From NCBI GenBank assembly GCA_038380795.1, contig CM076268.1:24127501-24191500 (forward strand): DNA of 64,000 bases, read 5' to 3'. Both the position numbers and the translations under genes were made by a program. A model generated the notes under the pieces. The model worked only from the letters and a program-made list of their open reading frames with translations. It was not told the origin of the DNA and did no database searches. Position 1 is the first letter of the stretch, and every line of letters starts with the position of its first letter. Shown here piece by piece: positions 39,817-50,026 of this stretch. Source of the stretch: Pyrocephalus nanus (lineage: Eukaryota > Chordata > Aves > Passeriformes > Tyrannidae).

Positions 39817-39841
39817 GGGGAAGGCGGGGAGGGGGGCTGGG
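39817..39841 (+). other. strong G-quadruplex motif
   Basis: Four G runs of 4, 4, 6 and 3 bases are separated by loops of 5, 1 and 2 bases. This satisfies the standard G-quadruplex pattern and includes a GGCGGGG Sp1-type GC box. It sits about 560 bp past the CpG island, consistent with a promoter-proximal regulatory zone. Confidence 0.6.
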
Positions 39842-40587
39842 AGGTGGAAAAGGAGCATTGCGTAGTTGCGCCTTTCCAGTATAAGTAAATCCGAGTGTTT
39901 GGTGCTAGGGAGTCACTGAAAAGAGCTGACAGAAGAAACAAAAACAAGGACCTGAGAGGCAAAATATTTTGCTGTGCATGTACACATACGCGCACAGATA
40001 ATCACACGATTTTCCATCATCCAAGCCTCCAGTGTGACAGAGGGAGGGAGGGATAGTCACATGCATCAGCCCCATAAAATCTGCGAAAGCACTGTTCTTA
40101 ATTCAGCCATCGGCTGCTCCCAGACCTCACGCAGAGAATTACAACGAAATTCTATTTGCAGACTGACAACTCTAATGCTGCTGTGTCCTTATGTTTACTT
40201 CGGTTAACTGTCAGCCCTTATAAAGTGCACTGTAACACAGCTGCTGCTGTGGAAAAGAAAACCCTTAGAGTAGCTGCTTTGGGGGAGATATTTGAGAGAA
40301 ACGTAAATAGAAAAAGCAGGGAGAAAAAAAAAAAAAGGAAAGAAATTCTACTTGCGTATCTAAACAATATGTGACTCAAAACGGGGATCATTCAGCCCTT
40401 GTTTACAGCACATTTCTTGGTTTTTCTTTTGGCTGATAAAATATTTAACAGCCATCTTAGCACTCAGCATAGCAATAACCAAAGAACATTCAAGCTCTCA
40501 GCCCCCACTGAGACAGAATTCCAGTGACATGAAGTTTTCTTTTTTCCCCTTCCCATATGATGCACTGTCTAGTCTAGCTTCAGGTAC

Positions 40588-40609
40588 AAAAAAAAAAAAA
40601 AAAAAAAAA
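40588..40609 (+). repeat. 22-nt A run
   Basis: Uninterrupted A homopolymer. No adjacent retrocopy or SINE is recognisable and no target duplication was found, so it is treated as a plain homopolymer. Confidence 0.85.
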
Positions 40610-43600
40610 GCCCTATTACAACATACCCTGATCCTGAAACATACGCATGGTTTTCTGGAAATTACAAATTGAACTGGCATAGCTGCATTTATTGGTCAGC
40701 TTTCTGGTTTGCCTTCTTTTAAAAATACAAATAAGGTTACTTAATTTGGGTCACCAAGCAGGATGGAAATCCTTGATTAAGAGGGAATTAATTTTTTTTT
40801 CACATGGACATAAATTGGAATGCAGTCTTTAGTCCCAGAAGTGTGCTTTCTAAGCAAATAAATAAAAAGAAAATGGTGAAAAAAATCAGTGTGAGAATTC
40901 TGGTGAACAGAATCTATTCAAATTTCTGGTAGAAGATTCTCAGTGTTACGCATTAGTCTCAAGTTGAGAACTGCATTAGGAATAGCTACAGTCCAGCTTG
41001 TGCATTACTACTACTAATATTAAGATTACTGAAAATTGGTTTTCCATGTGGGAAATTGGTAAAATTGTAATTAAAGAATTGTTTTTAACATCAACTTTCC
41101 TTGTGGCAATTTATAGAGAAATAGAACTACATTAATTACCGGATCATAATATATGATGGGAGCTGGGGTTTTAATTTTTTTTTCCTTTTTGAATTGCTAA
41201 ATACTGACAACTCTTGTTCTGATTGAGCAGTGTTTTTTCAACATCTTTGGAGGGTTGGCCCTCATAGCCTTTTTGTAAGTGGGGGCAGTATCAGTTCTTG
41301 AGATTTTTATTAGATCTGTCATGGGTTTCGTTGTTTTTTTCCATGTGCCAGCTGTCAGAATGAGGAAATTGCACCATCCATTCAGCTGCTGTTACTAAAT
41401 AAGTAAATAGGCCTAACCCTTTCTGATGGGAAACTTGCAATTTGGTGAGGATCAGAAGCTGCTCATCAAATACTAAGGCTCCAAAGCTTATAATTTGGAA
41501 ATTATGTATCCTTATGAATTTCGTACATCTAAGTTTCTTGAAAGAATTCTAGTTGCTATCATTAAAGGTAGAACCAAGTATTTTGCTTTTGTTTAAGATT
41601 ACCTCTTCTTTTTCCTAGATGTTGACATGCATTGCATGAAGTGCCCACAGCTTCTCAGAGGGAGTTTTCTCATGCCAGATTTTCTGTATTGAGATTACCA
41701 CCTTTTTTCATCCTAACTCTAAATTTCAGCTTTTACTCAGGATTATATCAGATACTCCTTAACTCTCATTCACTAAATCTTTCTCTCTTGCTCCGGAGCA
41801 GGGGATTGAAATTCAGGGAAAAGGTTGTTGAAGATCACTAGGTGAAAGAACAGATGACCATATAGGGAGAGAGGAAGAGAGAAGTGTTGAGAAAGAGCAA
41901 TTATGAGATGTAGGAAGGATGGTTTGAAGTGGTTGCAGTTAGAGAAACCCTTTAGGAGAAGGAGCGCAGATTGGGACTGGTAGGGGTGGTACAAAGCAAT
42001 ACTTTGTGAGATATTGCTTAGGTTGTGACTTTAAATTTCTCAGAGGGAATTTCATGAGAAATCTTACACGTTTAAGACTTTTAAATTAGCGAAAAGTACA
42101 CTTTTTCTTCTGAGATCTGAAGGACATTTTATTGTTATTATTGGCTGGGATAATTTTTAAAACTTTTTTTCCAACAAATTCCTAACACTTGAATGATAAT
42201 GAAACTTATTTTCTTAATAAAAAAACTATTAAGCTAAGCCGTAAACCTCTTTTTGATGTATTTAAATTATTTGGATTTGAATGGTAAATGAATTAGTGTT
42301 ATAACTGATTTCCTTCCAGTACCACTGGTGTCTGAGGGGAACTTAAACTGATTGTTCAGCTTCCCAAAGCCTATCTTCTTCTGTCTATAACATGGGGACA
42401 AGTTTTACCAGTATTAATTCTCTGAATGAAATCACAAGGAATTTGTTTTAACAGACTGTTTAAAATGGTCTTCTTTCCAAAATAATAAACAGGTTCTCTA
42501 GAAAAGTAATATTTTCTAAATAGGTTGAGAAGGAACGACAAATCTGTACATATAATGGTATTTGCCTTTCAGGAACGTTGTAGAACTCGGTTAGTAGTCT
42601 TTCAAAATTTTCTAAAAGGCATGTTGCAGTATATTGTAATAATCTTCAGAGCTTCATGCTCAAAGTGTGTGCTAGTTCACTAGGGTTTTGTCTGACTGGT
42701 CTTGCTGCAGTCACTGGTGAACTTGCTATTCCTAGCTGTAAGATCTGGGAAATAGATCTCTCAGCCTCATACTGTGTCTTCAGGTGCTGATGCCTGCATT
42801 TTTGTTACTTTCCAAAGTAACTAAGGGCTGAGGCAGAGTGGCTGTGGCCACAGAATGCACTAGAGAAAGCATTTAGGACACAGCCAGGCATTCAGTATCC
42901 ATCAGTGATGTCTGGATAGAGATGGAAGAGAACATGTTCCTTTTTATGTGAAAAGACTGCCCTTCCCATGCAAGGCTAAGAAACTCGTTAGAGAGTGCTA
43001 AGCTACTCTCAGCTGAGATTTTTCAATGGGGACCTTGTAGGGCTAAAAGGGTTAGGAATCAAGGAATGCTGATTGCTGCAGGAACTTGGATCTGCAGTGT
43101 GGGCTTACGCCCATGAAAACAAACAGTTTAGTGCTCAGTGTTTCCAGTGGTATCCTGCAGTATTATTTCCATGTCCATGTTTCTAATAACCTACCCTACT
43201 AAATGTGAAGGGAAGGTAAAAATCCATTTTGATTCTGATTGGATTTTTAACAGCAGAGATTTTGCTAAAAGTATTGCTGTTGTTAGCACTAATTGCCTCT
43301 GCTGGTCATGTGGGAGTGACCATGATAGGGTGGAGACAGAGCTACCCTCTCCAGCAGGCAGCTCAGTTTGAAGTCAAATTATTGTGAGGGAAACTTTGTA
43401 CCAGTCTGAGAATTTGTTGCAGAACGAAACCCTCTATTTACTTTGAATAATAAAGTTCTTATTTATTTAGAAGACTTTGAGAGTTTTCTGTTGCTCTCTG
43501 GATTGTGGTTGCTGAGATTACAGCAGAGTGAGGTGATACTTTGAACTCTTTTGCTGAACTGTGCTCTTCCATGTGAAAGGAAACATTTGGAAAAATATAG

Positions 43601-44576
43601 GCTGTGTTGAGTTGGGATGAGTGTAAATGTCTTTTAGCTGATTTCCTTGCTTTCTGAAAAGTGTTACTCTTTATGGAGCCCTTCCACCACTTCTGCTACT
43701 GTTCCAATTACAGATTATGTACGCGAACATACTAACCCTAGTTTGATACAGTCGTGTCTGCTGGGGATGACTTGTAACATGTATTTTCTCTGAGAGGTAA
43801 CCTTCAGTTTCCTAACTGACATCGTGTTTTTAATTCTTGTGGGAAGATAGCTATAAGCAAAATACAATGGATGACTTAGTTTATTGTCAGAAATGTTTAT
43901 ATTATTCTGCAGTTACGAATGCTGCACTGTGTTTTTCTAGACAAATTAGCATACCTAATAAAACTACAGTGATAAGGCTTTTACTATTTACCAAAAAACA
44001 TTCAGCTCTGGTGTCTCTGGGGATTCATTTGGAATATCTGTATTTTCACAGCTGCAAAATACAGGTGGCGTGGGCTGTTGTTGAATGAGTATGACATGTT
44101 TTTCAAAGGCAGAAAAATGAAGTCAACAGCCACAGGACTAATTGACAATCATTAGTGAGTTGATCTTTTGCACCAATTGTTGGTTTAAGGCTTGAAAAAT
44201 CTATCATTATCCCTGACAGCAAAAATTAGCCTGGTGAGATTCCAGCTCTCAGTTGACTAATTAACTTTTCTAATGCTGATAGACTTCCACCAGGTACACC
44301 TAGGAAATATAGCCATGGTAAGAATTCTCAGATGCCACTTCATTTGAACACAGTTCCTCTTGGGAACTCCAGTGTCAGGAGACAGGTGAGCACTCTATCA
44401 GCATTGAAGGTGTTAAGTAGAGAAAGCACTCTCTTGATTGCCTTGGAAAAGTATGTAGTCATGCCTAAGCTAAAGTATTTTATCAGAATTTCCAAAACTG
44501 CCTTCTGGATTATAGAGCTAGCAAGTACTATCTTAAAAATTATATACAGTGGGTGTTGTAGATGCTTCTGATTTGA

Positions 44577-44602
44577 TTTTTTTTTTTTTTTTTTTTTTTT
44601 TT
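44577..44602 (+). repeat. 26-nt T run
   Basis: Uninterrupted T homopolymer. Read on the minus strand it is an A tail, but the sequence on its 5' side in that orientation is not recognisable as a retrocopy. Confidence 0.85.
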
Positions 44603-45548
44603 GTACTGGAACTGTTAAGTTCATGGTACTGGTAGAGCAAAATCCTTTAAAAAAAATGCTGCAAACCTACTCCGTTTGTGTTTCTCCCATAGCTGAAAGT
44701 GGATTTTTAATCTTGTAGTGTTAGGTTTATTTTGAAAATTATATATCTAATTTAATTATAGCAAAGTTCTTACTGAAAAAACACTACAATTAATCGAGTT
44801 GAGGTAATTGAGGTAGCAAGACTAAAAATGAATTTTCAGGTTAGTGTGACTATACCTTTATTTTTTTAAATCAGCACGGTATTTCACAGCAAGAATGTAA
44901 AGGTCTTTTAAGCAAAACCTGACATTTATTATCTTGACTGAGGATGATCTAGCACAAATTGCATGTTAATAATGGTAAATAGGGAAATGTTAGATGAAAG
45001 GCACTGTATGACACACAATGTCAAAATATAAGGCACATCTATTTTATTTCTTAAGATTTTTTTTCTTCATCTAGTTCACTAAGCTGAGACTGAAGCAACA
45101 ATATGTTTTGAATACAGTTATACAGTTTATACTCTGCACTCTCACATCTTTCACCAATTTGGGCAGTCATGTGGCTTTGTATTCTAACCTATTGCTATCA
45201 CAGACTTTCACTGACAACCTAATGAGTTATAATTATTAGTTTTATCTTCAGTTCAACCATATCATGGTGGTTCTGTAGGGGTTTATGTAACTGTTCACCC
45301 TCTCCCACTGTACTTCGAAATAATTATTTTTAGTGGAAATACTGATATCCAGAGGTATTCAAACTTGTTGGTACAAGATTTCAGTGTTGGTTTACTGCAG
45401 ATATTCAAATGAAATAAGCAACTTAATAAATGCCTGCTTGTGTTTATATATTATGAGAGAATACTGCCAGGCTTAAGTCCTTGGATATATTTCTGTTTTC
45501 TTATGATTATCATCCCCACGTCTAACCAAAAGGATGAAAAAAGGAGCA

Positions 45549-45655
45549 AACAAAAAAACTTAACCCAAACCAAACAAAAACTCTCCCAAAACCCAATTAA
45601 AAACTAAACCAAAAATCAACAACAAAACAACCCAAAACCTAAAACCCCAAACCCA
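45549..45655. repeat. A/C-only low-complexity tract (GT-rich on minus strand)
   Basis: About 107 bp composed mainly of A and C with very few G or T, built of irregular CAAA, CCAAA and CCCAAA units. The right end on the minus strand reads GGGTTTGGGGTTTTAGG and then GGG, a telomere-like G-run pattern that could fold weakly as a quadruplex. Units are irregular, so it is a degenerate simple repeat rather than a true telomeric array. Confidence 0.7.
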
Positions 45656-48138
45656 GTGTGACGACTGAAGCTTCAGGAGTTTCCTTTAACAGGTCGAGAG
45701 TTGTTGGTGATACACACCAGAGTCAGAATGATTACTCAGTGTGTAAGTCAAATGTGCCCCACATTCGTAACAGGTAAAGCACATCTCTCTACCTCAGAGC
45801 CTGAGGCATCTTGCAGTGAATGAAAGGGGTTTATTTCCTTTTAAGGACAACATTTGTTTGTACTTTTACCTACAAAGCACATTAATAAAAGGGCTATTCA
45901 GGCACAGTATAGCAAGATTAAAGAAAGGTGAGAAACGGGAAGGGTCTGAACTCAACTGCACAGCCCCTCCAAGTGCAGGGCAGCTCCTGCCCCTCTCAGC
46001 TGCAAAGCTATATCAGGCTGCAACAGAAAGAGCAGAACCAGGCTGGTCACTCTGATCAAATAATAAAGTATTGAAACCTAGATCACTTTCTGGGGTACAT
46101 GTAAGTTTTTGACGAACAGGTGTATACTTCTTTAAATAGGAGTTTAAAGAGTTGAAGGAATTTAGTCTTCATGCAATCAGAATTGATTCTGCCTGCTCAC
46201 AAGTATTTAAATGAATCATTTTAAGGCCTTTATCTCTGAATGTTATAAAAGTGTTCTTTGTCCACTCATTTTCTTCAGCTCAATGATTTGTCCATGCATT
46301 TAATGTATTTCTCAAAACCCTGACTGCAGAAGTGTGTTCTGCTTGCAATTGGTTCTCTCAGTTTGTCCTGCTGCCCTTTGTATGTGTATTTCTCAGTAGG
46401 TGTTGGAGTACCTGATTTATTTAATTTGGATACTCCTTTTGCAAGCTGTGGGTAAGCACAAAGTCTTATGTTGAATGTGACTTCTGTGGTTTAGGTAAAA
46501 CCAGTATGAGGCCCTGAGCAGTTGCATATACAGTGAATTTGCTACATAATGAGCATGGTTAAATCACATATTCCAACACTGGTTTCATATCAAAAGCTTT
46601 TTAGAGAAATAAAATGTATCACATGAGATTTAGTCCCTTAGATAATTGCAGATGCCACTCAGCATCTTGTTTTTGTGCCAGAAGTTTCTGTGCTCAGGTT
46701 GGATATATCACTGACTCACTATGTTATGTTACGTTACCTGAAAAGTTTCAGTGAAAATCTTACAATCTGTCCATTTTCTCACTGGTAATAGAGTATTGAA
46801 GTGGTTTACTTCACAGAAAAGCTAGTTAATGCATTGCAGAATTCTGTATGTTTAAAATTCTTTGTATTTTAAATATATGAAATATATGAAGTTTCTAAGT
46901 GTCTTAGTTCTCACGCAGTACCAATCAGCTTCTCTCTAGTTGTCATGTCCCCTCCTCCCCCATTAATTAATTTCTTTCTCTGTGGGCTGGTTTAAAATTA
47001 CCTAATTACCTGTAAACAAAAGGAAACGTGTTTCTGGGCTTTTTAATGGTGGAGTTTAATTTTTACTAATCTTATTAAATAACAATATTAATAGGACTTA
47101 ACAGTTCTCATACAAAGAGGGAGAGTGCTCCATAGAAAACATGAATACATTTAGGCAGTGTAAAACAGCTTGAGCCATTTTCATTTCCACTGTGTATTAT
47201 GTATTTTTTTAAAGAAAATCAGACATGGGAGAATTAATTTTAACTTCATGGCTTATGAATTATTAATTCCTTGTGACTGGGGTTATTTACATAGTGAATA
47301 GTAGTTAGGCGAAGAGTGATTAGAAAGGTATAGCTTTCTCGAAATTTATACCAAAGGGCTGTTCCCTGTTTCTGGGGTTGTAGTTTTGCTCTTCTTAGAT
47401 TTTGCTTTGGATTTTTGTTTGTTTATTTTGGCAATCAAAGTTCCATCTGATTTTCCATACAAATATATATATTCTTAGATGTATTTTTGGAAAGTTAGTG
47501 TTGAAATCTCGATATTCTCCACTTTTATATCTATCTCTAGACCTCCCAATAACGCTTTAGTAGTTTTGTGTTTTAACTGTATATTGAATATGTCCTGTTG
47601 GACCGCCAATATCTTAAATTCAGCCACTCAAATTCAGTTGTTTTCCTGAAGCTCTGCTTCCTTTTTTTTGTATCTCAGTGTGAATTCTGTGCTGTTGTAA
47701 ACACCTCATTATTTCAGCTGTTCACTGACTGCCATTGTTTTTCTGTAAAATTTAGTTCCATGTGTACTTTTCAGATTCTTATATATCTGACTCCTAAATT
47801 CCCTGCTTATTTTTTCCCCTTTTTGTACTCTGGACTGCCCCCTTGAGACTGTTCTTACAATGCTGTAACTCACCTCCTTCTTATTCTTGGCCCTTGACAA
47901 CGTCTGGGCAGATTTGCCCTTCTCATATTGCTTCCATGGCTTGTTCAGTCTTTAGGGGAAACATGCATGCATGCATATAGATCTTTGATCTGTAATATTT
48001 GGCCATAATTCTTTGTTCATACTGCGAAAAGAAATTGAAGTTTTATTTAAAGACATTTAAATGTTTAATATATATCTCCGGTCGCTGTTGGAACAGTGTT
48101 TGTCATAACTTATGCCTTAGAATTGCAGCTTCCTACGT

Positions 48139-48497
48139 AGTGTCATAAAATGATTTGTGTTGGAGGGGACCTGCAAGATCATCTAGTTCCAACCTGCTTG
48201 CCAGGGGCAGGAACACCTTCCAGCAGACCAGGCTGCTCAGATCCCCATTCAACCTGGCCTTGAACACTCCCAGGAATGGGACATCCACAGCTTTCTGGGC
48301 AACCTGTCACAGTGCCTTACCACCCACATGATGAAGAGTTTCTTCCTAATTTCTTACCTAAACCTGCCCTCTTTCAGTTTAAAGCCATTCCCCCTGGTCC
48401 TGTCCCTATGTGCCCTTGGTAAAAGTCCCTCTCCAGCTTTTTTTTGGGCCACCTTTAGGTGCTAGAAGGTGCTATTAGAGTGTCCCTGCAGAGACAG
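48139..48497 (-). mobile_element. CR1 LINE, 3' end
   Basis: Read on the + strand, it starts with TCATAAAATGATTTGTGTTGG and continues through the GGGACCTGCAAGATCATCT and TTCCAACCTGCTTGCC blocks, which are the reverse complement of the CR1 3' untranslated end. Further in are the GACCAGGCTGCTCAG, TTCAACCTGGCCTTGAACAC and AAAAGTCCCTCTCCAGC blocks of the same family. It is 5'-truncated like nearly all CR1 copies. Scattered substitutions, including a T run replacing part of the consensus near 48440, show it is not recent. Edges are good to about 10 bp; no target duplication is evident. Confidence 0.93.
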
Positions 48498-49177
48498 ACT
48501 TCAATCTGTCACATTTTCCCTGATGTGGACTGCCAATTGCTTCAGACTTATTTTCATTAGTTTTGCAAACATTTATACTCACCAAGGAATTTTGACACAG
48601 TTTCTAGAACCAATGGGAAGCCATGATGTTATTAAGTGCCAATACTGTTGGAAAGCACAGAAAGGCTGAGTCTTATCTGAAGAATATCAAGCTGTAGTCT
48701 TCAAGTTATAAAACTGCTGAGACATTACTGCAATATTATAGTATTTTATATGATATGAAAGTATCTGGAGATCTCTCATAACAAGATCTCAGAAACTATT
48801 CAAGACTTCTATTAAATTGCAAAAGAAAGAATACTGACTTGAATATTATTCCAGATGGATTAGTGTTATGATAACGAATATCCAAGGAATTAAAAGTGAT
48901 TTGTCACTTTTTGCAGACTGCTGCCCAGAATAGTTATTCCATCACTGCTTTTTTGTAAAAAAAGCTTGATCTGTGAATGAGATCTCAGAGATAGCACTAT
49001 CTTCATAAAAATGCATATTTCCACAATTAACAGAAAGGCAGGTTAAGCCCTGATGGTTTAGCAGGAGCCAAGACAGGAACAAACTAAAACTTGTAGTGAG
49101 ATTTCATGGGTTTACAGGAACGGGTTAACTTCCCTCCTGGTTACCGTCATGCATGACTATTCTGTTCTTCCCTGCAG
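48498..49177. other. spacer between two CR1 copies
   Basis: AT-rich sequence with no supportable gene. Its right end has a pyrimidine-rich tract leading to the acceptor-like site at 49177. Confidence 0.6.
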
Positions 49178-49376
49178 TGTGCAACAAGCAGATGGAATGG
49201 TCAGCAAGTCAAAATATGAAGTGTTGGAAAGGTCACGGTACTACAGGATGCCTCTGTCTTTCTCATCTGTCTTACAATTAGGATACCTTGTTCTTGTAGC
49301 AAGAGTCATAATGAGGACTCTAATGAATACAGTGTGTATCTGTTCCTCTCACCCAGAAGCTGAAAACAAAGGACAG
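49178..49376 (+). other. candidate exon (open, with acceptor and donor)
   Basis: A classical acceptor, TATTCTGTTCTTCCCTGCAG, ends at 49177, and a donor, GGACAG|GTGAAT, follows at 49376. The 199 bases between are open in one frame, with a product fragment that includes SKSKYEVLERSRYY and, later, a hydrophobic stretch (LQLGYLVLVARVIM). I do not recognise a family. Length is not a multiple of three. Matching pairs of splice signals arise by chance in tens of kb of vertebrate DNA, so this could be an alternative or non-coding-RNA exon, or nothing. It agrees with the direction suggested by the T-run bias. Confidence 0.25.
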
Positions 49377-49487
49377 GTGAATTTGCACTAATGAGGCACC
49401 AGGCGAGGCAGATTTTATTTATGTGGGCAAATGTTGCTCATTCATATAGTTGTATTTATATTTGGAATTCAAGAGAAAAAGGGTTAT
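49377..49487. other. short spacer
   Basis: AT-rich sequence between the candidate exon and the next CR1; nothing recognised. Confidence 0.5.
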
Positions 49488-50026
49488 TAGATTACAGAAT
49501 ATGCTGAGTTGGAAGGGCCCCTGAAGGGCCCCCAAGGATCATCAAGTCCAAATCTTACCCTTGCACAGGACCATCCCCAAAAGTCACATCTTGTGCCTGA
49601 GAGTATTATCCAGACACTTCTTGAACTGTGTCAGGCTTGGTGCTGTGACCATTTCTCTGGACAGCCTGTTCCAGTGCCTATGCACCCTATGTGTGAAGAG
49701 CTGTTTTATGATATCCAACATAAACCTCTCCTGACACAACAACTTCTGGCCATTTGCTTGGATCCTGTCACCACAGAGATTGGTGTCTGCCCCTCCTCTT
49801 CCCCTCACGAGGAAGTTGTAACTGCAATGAGGTCTCCTCTCAGTCTCATCTTCTCCAGGCTGAACAGACCAAGTGACTTCAGCCACTCCTCATACGGCTT
49901 CCCCTCAAGGCCCTTCACCATCTTCATTGTCCTCATTTGGACACCCTGTAATGGCTTCATGTCATTCCTGTATTGTGGTGCCCCAAACTGTTCACAATAT
50001 TCCAGGAGAGGCTGTGTGAACTTTCA
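49488..50026 (-). mobile_element. CR1 LINE, 3' end (longer copy)
   Basis: The + strand shows AGATTACAGAATATGCTGAG and TTGGAAGGGCCCCTGAAGG, then CAAGGATCATCAAGTCCAA, the reverse complement of the CR1 3' end. It continues through TTCTTGAACTGTGTCAGGCT, CAGCCTGTTCCAGTGCCTA, GTCTCCTCTCAGTCTCATC and CTTCTCCAGGCTGAACAG to ATTCCAGGAGAGGCTGTGTGA, all known CR1 3' ORF2/UTR blocks in antisense. The 215-codon + frame that starts at 49509 is an antisense reading of this repeat. The element is 5'-truncated and lies in the same orientation as the copy 1 kb to the left but is a different subfamily or age (it diverges in sequence and length), so the pair need not be one insertion. Confidence 0.95.

Larger units (their letters stand above)
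39842..48138. other. non-coding stretch
   Basis: About 39.95-40.40 kb is more complex than typical flank and retains isolated CpGs (ACACGATTTTCCATC, CGGCTGCTCCC, CACGCAGAG), like conserved regulatory DNA around the island. The remainder is AT-rich, with an A run at 40588-40609, a T run at 44577-44602 and a CA-rich tract at 45549-45655. At about 46.96-47.30 kb there is a TAAT-rich, conserved-looking block (CATTAATTAATTTC, CTAATTACCTG, GAATTATTAATTCC). I see no supportable gene. Confidence 0.6.

Noticed and set aside
47947..47985. ATGC repeats as a regulatory array
   Set aside because: Only about three CATG/GCAT units, an ordinary short microsatellite.
49584..49886. 100-codon minus frame in the same CR1
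   Set aside because: A remnant of the repeat in its own orientation, not a host gene.
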